This document shows, one piece after another, positions 17,534-25,256 of a DNA stretch of 48,530 bases. Source of the stretch: Thermocrispum agreste DSM 44070 (GTDB lineage Bacteria > Actinomycetota > Actinomycetes > Mycobacteriales > Pseudonocardiaceae); the NCBI RefSeq assembly GCF_000427905.1, contig NZ_ATYX01000009.1:1-48530 (forward strand), in the 5' to 3' direction. Every line of letters starts with the position of its first letter. Positions within the stretch are counted from its first letter, which is position 1. The notes below the pieces were generated by a model. The model was not told the DNA's origin and searched no databases. It saw nothing but the letters and a program-made list of their open reading frames with translations. Both the position numbers and the translations under genes were made by a program.

Positions 17534-18385
17534 GTGTCGTCCACCGAACTCGGCCAAGCCCTGCGGCGCTGGCGCGATCGCATCGCCCCGGACACCGTCG
17601 GCCTTCCGCGCGGGCGCAACCGGCGAGTCCCCGGGCTGCGGCGCGAGGAGCTGGCGATGCTCGCCGGGATCTCGGTCGACTACATCGTGCGGCTCGAGCA
17701 AGGTCGTGCTTCCGCGCCGTCCGAGCAGGTCGTCGCCGCGCTGGCGCGGGCCCTCCGGCTGTCCGACGCCGAGCGCGGGCACTTGTTCGTCCTTGCCGGG
17801 CTGCAGCCGCCGGGTCCCGAACGGATTCCCACTCACCTCACGCCGAGCGTGCAGCGGCTGCTGGACCGTCTCCGCGGGACGCCGGTGGCGGTCTTCGACG
17901 CCATGTGGACGCTGCTGATGGCCAACCCCAGCTACTCCGCGTTGATGGGGGATCCGTCCGGATGGCACGGCCACCACCGCAACGCCGTGTGGCGCAACTT
18001 CCACGGTTCCCCCGGGCGCGTGCGCCACACGCCCGAGTCGTTGCGGGCCCTGCAAACGGCCCTGGTCGGCGATCTCCGCTCCGCCGGCGGCCGGTATCCG
18101 GCCGACCCCCGGCTGCAGCGGCTGATCGCCGACCTGTACGCGAGCAGTCCGCTGTTCGCCGAGCTGTGGGACACCGGAGTCGCCGGCGTTCACGAAACTT
18201 CCCGCAAGACCGTCGACCACCCGCTCGTCGGCGCCGTGACGCTGGATTGCGACGTGCTGAGCGTGGCGGGCAGCGACCTGCGGATCATGGTCTACACGGC
18301 CGAACCGGGAAGCACCGACGCGGAGCGTCTCGACCTTCTCTCCGTGGTCGGGTTGCAGGATCTCTCCGGGGCCCGGCCGGGCTGA
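17534..18385 (+). CDS. XRE-family regulator with MmyB-like ligand domain
   Basis: A 283-aa DNA-binding regulator. Residues about 5-75 form a Cro/CI-type helix-turn-helix (ELGQALRRWRDRIAP..RVPGLRREELAMLAGISVDYIVRLEQGR), including the VPGLRREELA motif typical of this group. The remainder is the MmyB-like PAS-type sensing domain (FDAMWTLLMANPSYSALMGDP..NAVWRNFHG, ending DLRIMVYTAEPGS), which in characterised members binds fatty acid-like ligands. The GTG at 17534 follows CAGG and matches where homology begins. It most likely represses or activates the divergent SDR gene. Confidence 0.9.
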   Translation: MSSTELGQALRRWRDRIAPDTVGLPRGRNRRVPGLRREELAMLAGISVDYIVRLEQGRASAPSEQVVAALARALRLSDAERGHLFVLAGLQPPGPERIPTHLTPSVQRLLDRLRGTPVAVFDAMWTLLMANPSYSALMGDPSGWHGHHRNAVWRNFHGSPGRVRHTPESLRALQTALVGDLRSAGGRYPADPRLQRLIADLYASSPLFAELWDTGVAGVHETSRKTVDHPLVGAVTLDCDVLSVAGSDLRIMVYTAEPGSTDAERLDLLSVVGLQDLSGARPG

Positions 18386-18428
18386 CCCGGTGATCCTGCG
18401 ACCCGGTCGGTCACGGAAGACGCCGGCG

Positions 18429-19160
18429 TCAGGACACGACGGTGGGCGTGACGGTGGACAACAGCCCGGCGATGACACCACCCAGCATCGGCCCGACGAT
18501 CGGAACCCACGCGTAGGCCCAGTCGGACGAACCCTTCTTCGGGATGGGCAGCAGCGCGTGCGCGATGCGCGGGCCGAGGTCGCGGGTCGGGTTCAACGCG
18601 TAACCGGTGGGCCCGCCGAGCGAGGCACCGATGCCGACGACCAGCATCGCGACCGCGAGCGGGCCGAGCCCGCTCGGGGTGTTGCCGAACACCAGCACCA
18701 CGTAGACCAGCACGAACGTGGCGATGACCTCGGTGGCGGTGTTCCATCCGTAGGCGCGGATCGCCGGTCCGGTGGCGAACACACCCAGCTTGGCCGCCGG
18801 GTCCCCTTCCTCGTCGAAGTGCCGCTTGTAGGCCACGAACGTCAGCACCGCACCGACGATCGCGCCCACCAGCTGTCCGGCGAAGTAGACGACGAAGTTG
18901 CCGAACGTCGCCGGGACGTTCTCGGCGAAGTCCTCGCCCGCCACCCACAGGCCGACGGTGACCGCCGGGTTCAGATGCGCCCCGGAGTACGCGGCGGCGT
19001 ACACGCCGGCGAACACACCGAGACCCCAGCCGAAGTTGATCAGCAGCCAGCCGCCTGCGAACCCTTTCGACTTGGCCAGCACGACGTTGGCGACCACACC
19101 ACAGCCGAGCAGCAACAGCAGCATGCTGCCCAGCGCCTCGGAGAAGAAGATGTCGGCCAC
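18429..19160 (-). CDS. glpF: Aquaglyceroporin (glycerol/polyol facilitator)
   Basis: A 243-aa MIP-family channel with six membrane spans. The first half-helix motif is GAHLNPAVT; the second is ALNPTRDLGPR, so the second NPA box is NPT. The aspartate after the arginine (NPxRD) is typical of glycerol facilitators rather than strict water channels, so glycerol or another small polyol is the likely substrate. It lies downstream of the rpiA/HAD/FGGY-kinase/aldehyde dehydrogenase series on the same strand but is separated by 260 nt with its own repeat-rich upstream region. No glycerol kinase is adjacent. Confidence 0.92.
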   Translation of the reverse strand: MADIFFSEALGSMLLLLLGCGVVANVVLAKSKGFAGGWLLINFGWGLGVFAGVYAAAYSGAHLNPAVTVGLWVAGEDFAENVPATFGNFVVYFAGQLVGAIVGAVLTFVAYKRHFDEEGDPAAKLGVFATGPAIRAYGWNTATEVIATFVLVYVVLVFGNTPSGLGPLAVAMLVVGIGASLGGPTGYALNPTRDLGPRIAHALLPIPKKGSSDWAYAWVPIVGPMLGGVIAGLLSTVTPTVVS

Positions 19161-19181
19161 GGATCACCCCACACTGTGTCG

Positions 19182-19232
19182 AATTGACGGAGAAATTGAC
19201 GGAGAAATTGACAAATCTGACGAAATCTGACG
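19182..19232. repeat. A/T-richer tandem repeats upstream of glpF
   Basis: Starting about 20 nt upstream of the glpF ATG there are three 12-nt-spaced copies of AATTGAC (19182, 19194, 19206; the first two continue as AATTGACGGAGA), followed by two 10-nt copies of AAATCTGACG (19213-19222, 19223-19232) and a related AAAAATCGACGG. The tract is unusually A-rich for this genome and sits where a promoter and 5' leader would be. Probable repeated regulator site or slippage-prone leader. Confidence 0.75.
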
Positions 19233-19420
19233 AAAAATCGACGGAAAACGGCACGCCGGTACCACCCGAAGAATTCCCGGCGGTAGCGACGTCGAAGAAG
19301 AGAAATACTTTCCGGCGGCACGCCGCCGAGGCGACGGCGGATCACGAACGACGCGTGACCGTCACCGCGCCCATCACGGCACAGCCGCCGCGATCCCCGC
19401 TGAGCTACTGGATGCCCAGG

Positions 19421-20194
19421 TCAGCCGGTCTGCGCTGAACGGCCGCGCCGCGTGGTCGTCGGCCGCGCCGACGGCGCGGAACCGACGTCGCGGATCTCGT
19501 GCGTCCCGTCCGCCGAACCGATGACGACCTCGTCCGCGATTCCGGTGAACAGACCGTTTTCCACCACGCCCGGAATCCAGTTCAGTTCGGCGTCCAGCAC
19601 CAGCGGATCGGAAATCGCACCCAGGTGGGCGTCGATGATGTAGTTCCCGCTGTCGGTGACCACGGTCTCACCGTCCCGGGTGCGCAACCGCAGCTCCGGG
19701 TCCGCATAGCCGTGATGCGCCAGCAGGCGCGCGATGGACCGGCGCGTGGATTCCCACGAGAACGGGACGACCTCGATGGGCAGCGGGAACGCACCGAGCG
19801 TGTCGACCAGCTTGCTGTCGTCGACGATGGCCACCATGCGATCGGACGCGTCGGCGACGATGCGTTCCCACAGCAGGCAGGCCCCGCCACCTTTGATCAT
19901 CGCGCCGTCGTGGTCGATCTCGTCGGCACCGTCGATGGTCAGGTCGAGCCGGTCGACCTCGGCCAGTGTGGTCAGCGGCACGCCCGCCTCCTTGGCCACG
20001 TCACGTGTGGCGGTCGAGGTGGGCACGCCCACCACGTCCAGCCCGTCGGCCACCGCTTGGCCCAGCGCCCGGACGAACCAGTGCGACGTGGTGCCTGAGC
20101 CGAGCCCCAGCTTCATGCCGTCCCGCACGTAGGCGTCGATGGCCGCTTTCCCGGCCGTCCACTTGGCCTTGTCCTGTGCAGTGCGCGGTTCCAT
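19421..20194 (-). CDS. rpiA: Ribose-5-phosphate isomerase A
   Basis: Interconverts ribose 5-phosphate and ribulose 5-phosphate. The 257-aa product shows the family signatures GSGTTSHWFV (32-41), TIDGADEID (86-94) and MIKGGGACLLWE (99-110), which supply the phosphate-binding loop and the catalytic Asp, Lys and Glu. The last ~20 residues (ARPTTTRRGRSAQTG) are a species-specific tail. The ATG at 20194 is preceded by AGGAG. It lies 26 nt after the HAD gene, in a probable ALDH > FGGY kinase > HAD > rpiA operon; use of the A-type isomerase in a sugar-catabolic operon suggests pentose or polyol metabolism. Confidence 0.94.
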   Translation of the reverse strand: MEPRTAQDKAKWTAGKAAIDAYVRDGMKLGLGSGTTSHWFVRALGQAVADGLDVVGVPTSTATRDVAKEAGVPLTTLAEVDRLDLTIDGADEIDHDGAMIKGGGACLLWERIVADASDRMVAIVDDSKLVDTLGAFPLPIEVVPFSWESTRRSIARLLAHHGYADPELRLRTRDGETVVTDSGNYIIDAHLGAISDPLVLDAELNWIPGVVENGLFTGIADEVVIGSADGTHEIRDVGSAPSARPTTTRRGRSAQTG

Positions 20195-20220
20195 TCGCTT
20201 CTCCTGTGCAAGCCGTTCGA

Positions 20221-20877
20221 TCACGACATCGGCGTCGGGCCGGTCACGTCGGCGAACCGCTCGATGACCGGGCAGTCCTCGACCGGGCTCCCCCACGCCA
20301 CGTGCCGGTAGGTCACCCCCAGATTGCGTGCCGTCCGGGCGTCGATCTCGGTGTCGCCGACGTAGATCGCCTCGGACGGGGCGACGTTCAGCGCCTCCAG
20401 CGCCGCCGCGAGGTGCGCCGGGTCGGGCTTGGCCTGCGGGGTCGCGTCGATACCCACGACCACGTCCACCAGGTCGGCCAGCCCGGTCCCGGCGAGCACG
20501 GCTCGAGCCATGTGTGTCCGCTTGTTGGTGCAGACGCCGATCTTCACGCCTGCTGCCCGCAGCCGCCGCAGAGCCGGGATGGCGTCGGCGTTGACCGTGG
20601 TCGCCTCCACCGGCTTCGCCTCGTACGCAGCGGCGTAATCGGCAAGGACACCCTCGACGTCCGGCTCCTGGCCGCCAGCGATGGTGACCGCTTGTGCGAC
20701 CAGTTCACGGGCGCCTAGGCCGAGCAGCGGACGAACCTGCTCGACGTCGAGCCGGTCCAGAGAGTGCGCGGTGAGCGCGATGTTCAGCGCGTCGGTGATG
20801 TCCGGCGCGCTGTCGACCAGCGTGCCGTCGAGGTCGAACACCACCGCGGACGGCGCCGGATTCCGTTCGTTCAGCAC
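20221..20877 (-). CDS. HAD-superfamily phosphatase (phosphoglycolate phosphatase-like)
   Basis: A 218-aa class I HAD hydrolase. Motif I is VFDLDGTLVDS with nucleophile D15 and acid/base D17; motif II is GVCTNK; motif III is AKPDP; motif IV is YVGDTEID. A helical cap lies between motifs I and II. It resembles Gph/PGPase and would dephosphorylate a small sugar phosphate or 2-phosphoglycolate, perhaps as a damage-control enzyme next to the sugar kinase. The GTG at 20877 overlaps the kinase stop by 7 nt (GTGCTGA), indicating translational coupling. Exact substrate unknown. Confidence 0.88.
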   Translation of the reverse strand: MLNERNPAPSAVVFDLDGTLVDSAPDITDALNIALTAHSLDRLDVEQVRPLLGLGARELVAQAVTIAGGQEPDVEGVLADYAAAYEAKPVEATTVNADAIPALRRLRAAGVKIGVCTNKRTHMARAVLAGTGLADLVDVVVGIDATPQAKPDPAHLAAALEALNVAPSEAIYVGDTEIDARTARNLGVTYRHVAWGSPVEDCPVIERFADVTGPTPMS

Positions 20878-22379
20878 AACGCCGCGGCCTCCTGGTACAC
20901 CGGCTGCAGGTTGGTGTAGAGGTTGCGGTGGACGGCGAAGACTCGGTCGTAGGTTTCCGCGTTGGCCTGCTGAGGAACGAACGTCCGCTCCACCGACACG
21001 CCCTTCAGTGCTTCGTCGAAGTCGCGCCACACCCCCGAGCCGACGCCGGCGGCCAGCGCGGCTCCGTAGGCACCGCCTTCGGCGGCGCCGGTCACCGTGA
21101 CCGTCTCCCGGTTCAGCACGTCGGCGAGCATCTGCAGCCACAGCCCTTCGCTGCTCGCACCGCCGGAGGCGACGATCCGCTCACACGGCACACCGGCCTG
21201 CGTGCACACCTCCAGGATCTCGCGCATGTTGAGCAGCACGCCTTCCATGACGCTGCGCGCGAGGTGGCCCAGCTTGTGCATCGGCGTCAGGCCCAACCAG
21301 CATGCCGACGCCTCCGGCGCGATGTGCGGGGAACGCTCCCCCAGCAGGTAAGGCAGGAACAGCAGGCCGTCGGAGCCGGGCTTGACCTCCTTGGCCAGTC
21401 CGACCAGCCGCTCGAACGTCACCGGGTCGGTCGTGGTGGCCGGTGCGAGGGCGTCGCGCAACCACTGGAACGCGCCGCCCGCGCTGAGCGAGACGCCCAT
21501 GATGTGCCAACGGCCGGGCGCGTTGCCGCAGGAGACCTGTACCCGGCCGCCTGGGTTCTCCGGGCACGTGGACGCCCCGCCTGCGACAATACCCGCGGTC
21601 CCGATGGTGAAGCCCACCGGGCCGGGGTCGACCAGGCCCATCGCCGTCGTCTGGATCACCGCGTCGCCGCCACCGCCGAACACCTTGGTGCCGGTGGGGA
21701 TGTTCCAGCGCTCGGCCAGCTCGTCCCGCAGGGTGCCGGTTTCGTCGATCGATTCGACCACGTCCGGCAGCAGCGACCGGTCGATCTCCAGCCGGGACAG
21801 CAGTTCGTCGGACCACACGCGCCGCGCGACGTCGAACAGCCCGGTGCCGGAGGCGTCCGAGACGTCCGTGACGTAGTTTCCGGTCATGCGCAGCCGGATG
21901 TAGTCCTTCGGGTTGAGGATGCGCACGGTGCGCTCGAACAGATCGGGCTCGTTCTCCCGGAACCAGATGATCTTGCCGCCGGTGTACCCGGGCAGCATCC
22001 GGTTCCTGGTCATCCGCAGCAGCTCGGCCAGGCCGCCCACCCGTTCGGTGATCCAGTCGCACTGCGGAGCCGCTCGCTGGTCGTTCCACAGGATCGCGTG
22101 GCGCAACGGAGCGCCGGACTCGTCGAGTGCGGTCAGACCGTGCATCTGGCCGCACAGCCCGATGGCCTTGACCTCCCGGCCGCGCTGCGGAAGCTGCGCG
22201 GTCACCGCCGCGACGGCCTCGTCGGTGGCCCGCCACCACTCGGCCGGGTCCTGCTCGGCCCACCCCTGGCGGAGGTTGATCATGGGGTAGTCGCGGCTGG
22301 ACTTGGCGACGACTTCACCGTGGTCGTCGACCGCGATCACCTTGCAGGTCGACGTTCCGAGGTCGATACCGATCAACAT
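20871..22379 (-). CDS. FGGY-family carbohydrate kinase (xylulokinase-like)
   Basis: A 502-aa ATP-dependent sugar kinase. The N-terminal phosphate motif is MLIGIDLGTSTCKVIAVD, followed by GLCGQMHGLTAL (about 75-85), the hallmark of xylulokinases, LWNDQR, and in the C-terminal domain GTAGIVAGGAS and VASGGASSEGLWLQMLADVL. The likely substrate is D-xylulose or a related ketose (ribulose, erythrulose), giving a 5-phosphate that rpiA and the pentose phosphate pathway can use. It starts 33 nt after the aldehyde dehydrogenase stop and overlaps the HAD gene. No sugar transporter or isomerase is in the operon, so the true substrate is open. Confidence 0.9.
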   Translation of the reverse strand: MLIGIDLGTSTCKVIAVDDHGEVVAKSSRDYPMINLRQGWAEQDPAEWWRATDEAVAAVTAQLPQRGREVKAIGLCGQMHGLTALDESGAPLRHAILWNDQRAAPQCDWITERVGGLAELLRMTRNRMLPGYTGGKIIWFRENEPDLFERTVRILNPKDYIRLRMTGNYVTDVSDASGTGLFDVARRVWSDELLSRLEIDRSLLPDVVESIDETGTLRDELAERWNIPTGTKVFGGGGDAVIQTTAMGLVDPGPVGFTIGTAGIVAGGASTCPENPGGRVQVSCGNAPGRWHIMGVSLSAGGAFQWLRDALAPATTTDPVTFERLVGLAKEVKPGSDGLLFLPYLLGERSPHIAPEASACWLGLTPMHKLGHLARSVMEGVLLNMREILEVCTQAGVPCERIVASGGASSEGLWLQMLADVLNRETVTVTGAAEGGAYGAALAAGVGSGVWRDFDEALKGVSVERTFVPQQANAETYDRVFAVHRNLYTNLQPVYQEAAALC

Positions 22380-22412
22380 GCTGGGATCCTTTCCGCGCTC
22401 CGTTGCACGGCG

Positions 22413-23864
22413 TCATCGCGCACCGTGGTGAAGCCTGATGTGTTTCAGCTGCAGGTACGACTCGAGCCCCTCGGGGCCGTGCTCGTAGCCGAAGCCGGCT
22501 TCCCGGCGGCCGCCGTAGGGTGCGTTGATGATTCCGGCGTCGACGTTGTTCACCGCGACGTTGCCGAAGTCCAGATCCGAGGCCAACGCGAAGGTCTCCC
22601 GCGTGTCCTGGGTGTAGACGTACGCCGCCAGACCGCCCGGCACGCCGTTGGCACGGGCGATGACGTCGTCGAGGTCGGTGAAGGGGGCGACGCCGACGAG
22701 CGGGCCGAAGGTCTCCTCGCTCATCACCAGGGCGTCGTCAGGGGTGTCCGCCACGACCGTGGGCCGGACGAACAAGCCGGGTGCGAGCTCGTTGATCCGG
22801 TCGCCGCCCGCGACCACCGACGCCCCGCGTTTGCGCGCGTCGGCGATGTGGTCGAGGGTGCGCTGGAACGTCTCGTCGATGGTCATCGACCCGACGTCGG
22901 CGTCCGGGTCCTTGATGCCGTCGGCCACGACGAGCGCGTCGGCGGCCGCCGCCAGCTCCGAGACGAACTCGTCGTAGACCGGCTGCTCGACGTAGATGCG
23001 GTTGATGGCGATGCAGATCTGCCCGGCGTTGCGGAACGACCGGCGGGTGGCGCCCTTGACCGCGGCGGCGAGGTCCGCCTTGGCCGTGACGATCATCGGG
23101 CAGCTGCCGCCCAGCTCGAGGGACAGGGCGGTGATGCCGCTGACCGAGCGCATGATCTGCTGGCCGGTGGCGGCCGAGCCGGTGAACCCGACCTTGGTGA
23201 TCTTGGGGTGCGACACCAGCGCCTGACCGGTGCCGCCGTCGCCGTAGACGAAGTTGACCACGCCCGCAGGCAGGGCGGCCTGCACGCACTCGGAGAGGAT
23301 CTGGGCGCACCCCGGCGTGTACTCCGACGGCTTGATGACGATGGTGCAGCCTGCCGCGGTGGCCCCGGCCAGCTTCCAGCCGATCAGCTCGATCGGGTAG
23401 TTCCACGGCGCGATGCCCGCGACCGGTCCGATCGGTTCCTTCTGCACGATGCTCAGAAAGCCGCCGACGTCGTTGGGGATGGTGCGGCCGAAGACGCGGG
23501 TGGCTTCCTCGGCGTAATAGTGCAGCGCGGTGACGAACTTGCGCACTTCCCCGCGCGCTTCGTTGAGCGGCTTGCCCTGTTCGCGGGTGATCGCCGCAGC
23601 CATGTCGTCGACCCTGCGGCTGCACTCCTCGGCCAGCCGGTGCAGATACCCGGCACGCTCAGCGGGCAGCGTCTTGCGCCACGTGCGGAACGCTTCGGCA
23701 GCGGCTTGCACCGCGGCGTCGACGTCGCCGGCCTGCGACCGGGGCGCGATCGCCGCCAGCTCACCGGTGGCCGGGTTCTTCCGCTCGATGACGTCGCCGG
23801 AGCCGTCGTGCCAGGTGCCGGCATAGAAGTTGCGGCAGGTGATCGGGGTGGTGAGGGATGACAT
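22413..23864 (-). CDS. NAD(P)-dependent aldehyde dehydrogenase
   Basis: A 483-aa member of the ALDH superfamily, which oxidises an aldehyde to the acid. Visible residues: APWNYP with N155, IKPSE with K178, GFTGSAATGQ, general base E250 in SLELGG, nucleophile C284 in NAGQICIA, and EETFGPL. It is closest in style to succinate-semialdehyde, glycolaldehyde or lactaldehyde dehydrogenases (GabD/AldA group). First gene of the leftward operon with FGGY kinase, HAD phosphatase and rpiA, preceded by 409 nt of noncoding DNA and a probable GntR operator. Confidence 0.92.
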   Translation of the reverse strand: MSSLTTPITCRNFYAGTWHDGSGDVIERKNPATGELAAIAPRSQAGDVDAAVQAAAEAFRTWRKTLPAERAGYLHRLAEECSRRVDDMAAAITREQGKPLNEARGEVRKFVTALHYYAEEATRVFGRTIPNDVGGFLSIVQKEPIGPVAGIAPWNYPIELIGWKLAGATAAGCTIVIKPSEYTPGCAQILSECVQAALPAGVVNFVYGDGGTGQALVSHPKITKVGFTGSAATGQQIMRSVSGITALSLELGGSCPMIVTAKADLAAAVKGATRRSFRNAGQICIAINRIYVEQPVYDEFVSELAAAADALVVADGIKDPDADVGSMTIDETFQRTLDHIADARKRGASVVAGGDRINELAPGLFVRPTVVADTPDDALVMSEETFGPLVGVAPFTDLDDVIARANGVPGGLAAYVYTQDTRETFALASDLDFGNVAVNNVDAGIINAPYGGRREAGFGYEHGPEGLESYLQLKHIRLHHGAR

Positions 23865-24193
23865 GGCTGATACTCCTGAGCCCCTTCGCGTTGGTCAGCG
23901 GACTGTTCGAGAAACGGATCGACGGAGCCTCGCGCGGCCGTTGCCCGGTCACCCGGCCTACCGGATGACCGGAGCCGTATACCCGCCGAGACGAGCGCCC
24001 GCCCATGCTCGCATGCGATCCACCAGCCTCTCGCCTACCGACGGCTGACCGTCCCGTCGCCGGGGGCGGCTGCACGGGACCTGCGCCCGGCGTCCACGCC
24101 GGAGGCCCCAGCCCGGCACCTTCCGTTGCTGCGTCCCTGGCGGGCGCGGCAATCGGCATGTCGGTCCTGGAACCCGGCGTCCACCGAGCCGTA
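23865..24193. other. Noncoding stretch upstream of the aldehyde dehydrogenase operon
   Basis: I see no coding frame with real protein character here on either strand; open frames are Arg/Pro/Ser-rich composition artefacts. The stretch presumably holds the operon promoter and a long 5' leader. Apart from the operator-like site just beyond it, I recognise nothing. Confidence 0.5.
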
Positions 24194-24207
24194 ATTCGTA
24201 TGATGAT
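24194..24207. promoter_or_regulatory. Putative FadR/GntR operator, left copy
   Basis: ATTCGTATGATGAT matches the right-hand copy at 25164-25177 at 12 of 14 positions. Its core is the imperfect dyad TCGT-ATG-ATGA, of the type bound by FadR-subfamily GntR dimers. It lies between the regulator gene and the leftward aldehyde dehydrogenase operon. Confidence 0.55.
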
Positions 24208-24273
24208 CGGACGATAGAGCAGGCCGTGGACAAGCGCAAGACCTTGACGCGGCAAAGTTCCGGCCGCGCTGTG

Positions 24274-24996
24274 TCAGCCGGATGGGCGACGACGGCGTTC
24301 CTTGTCGGACTCGCCGACCAGCACGTCGGCGTGCCGCATCACGCGGCGCAGATGGTTCTCGCTGGCGAAACGGGCGCGGGAGGGGTCACCGGCGGCGATC
24401 GCGTCGGCAATCTCCTCGTGCTCCCGCACCGTGTGACTGGCCTCCGACGGATAGCCGGGACTGTCCCGGTAGACCCGCCGCAGGAAACTGTTCACCGGCC
24501 GGATGACCAGCGCGAAGAACGGGTTGCCGCTGGCCTCGGCGAGGATTTCGTGGAACGACAGGTCGGCATCCAGGAAGCGGTCGGTGCCGATCGACGCGGC
24601 CAGCTTCCGGTTCGCCTCGCGCAGCCCGGCCAGGTGTTCCTCGCTGCGCCGGGCCGCGGCGAACACGGCCATCTCGACCTCCAGCACCAGGCGCAGCTCC
24701 AGCAGCTGCTCGAACGACCCTTCGCTGAGCCGAAGCAGCAGGCCGTACTGGTCGGCGATGAGCCTGCCGTCGAACTCCGCGACCGTCATCCCGCGCCCGG
24801 GCTTGACCGTGACCAGCCCGCGCTGGACCAGCAGCCGGGCGGTCTCCCGGACGACCGTGCGGCTCACCCCGAAGCGTTCGGCGAGCTCGGGCTCGGTCGG
24901 CAGCCGGTCCCCCACCCGCAGCTGCAGGATCTCCTCCTGCAGCGTGTCCGCGAGGATTTCGGGGAGGCGCTTCCGTGAGCCAAGTTCGGATGCCAT
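24274..24996 (-). CDS. GntR-family regulator, FadR subfamily
   Basis: A 240-aa regulator. The N-terminal winged helix (about 10-75: LPTEPELAERFGVSRTVVRETARLLVQRGLVTVKPGRGMTV) is followed by an FCD ligand-binding domain (about 95-225), with the metal-site segment DADLSFHEILAEASGNPFF and HxxI/V elements. FadR-type regulators usually sense organic or sugar acids and are released from DNA by them. It lies between the kinase/ALDH operon and the FAH/hydroxyacid dehydrogenase operon, each side carrying a matching operator-like site, so it probably controls both. Start chosen at the ATG at 24996; an upstream ATG at 25062 would add 22 residues. Confidence 0.9.
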   Translation of the reverse strand: MASELGSRKRLPEILADTLQEEILQLRVGDRLPTEPELAERFGVSRTVVRETARLLVQRGLVTVKPGRGMTVAEFDGRLIADQYGLLLRLSEGSFEQLLELRLVLEVEMAVFAAARRSEEHLAGLREANRKLAASIGTDRFLDADLSFHEILAEASGNPFFALVIRPVNSFLRRVYRDSPGYPSEASHTVREHEEIADAIAAGDPSRARFASENHLRRVMRHADVLVGESDKERRRRPSG

Positions 24997-25073
24997 GCGC
25001 GCGATTCTAAGGACGGGCCGATCCGACCACGATTCGTCGCCCGCCCGCGTGACCTGGGTCAACGTGCTCGGTA

Positions 25074-25106
25074 GCCGGGCACGACAACCCCCGGCCGGGC
25101 ACGACA
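25074..25106. repeat. Short direct repeat upstream of the GntR gene
   Basis: GCCGGGCACGACA occurs at 25074-25086 and again at 25094-25106, a 20-nt period close to two helical turns, inside the intergenic region between the divergent GntR and FAH genes. Possible regulator site; function unknown. Confidence 0.4.
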
Positions 25107-25163
25107 GGCCCCGATCGGGCGACCCGACGATTGTGCTCTGGGTGACTCGCCAATTGCTCGTTC

Positions 25164-25177
25164 ATTCATACGATGAT
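25164..25177. promoter_or_regulatory. Putative FadR/GntR operator, right copy
   Basis: ATTCATACGATGAT contains the perfect dyad TCAT-ACG-ATGA. It lies about 80 nt upstream of the FAH start and about 170 nt upstream of the gntR start, in the divergent promoter region, and nearly matches the site at 24194-24207. Confidence 0.6.
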
Positions 25178-25256
25178 ATGACTAACGGTGTGCTGATGCG
25201 CCGCGCCTGATGTTCCGGCGGCCGACGACAAGCACGCCAGCAAGGAAGGCGGTCAC

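Noticed and set aside
23761-24255. Minus-strand frame spanning the gap upstream of the aldehyde dehydrogenase
   Set aside because: Pro/Arg/Ser/Gly-rich low-complexity product, no ribosome-binding site, and it overlaps the verified ALDH start out of frame.
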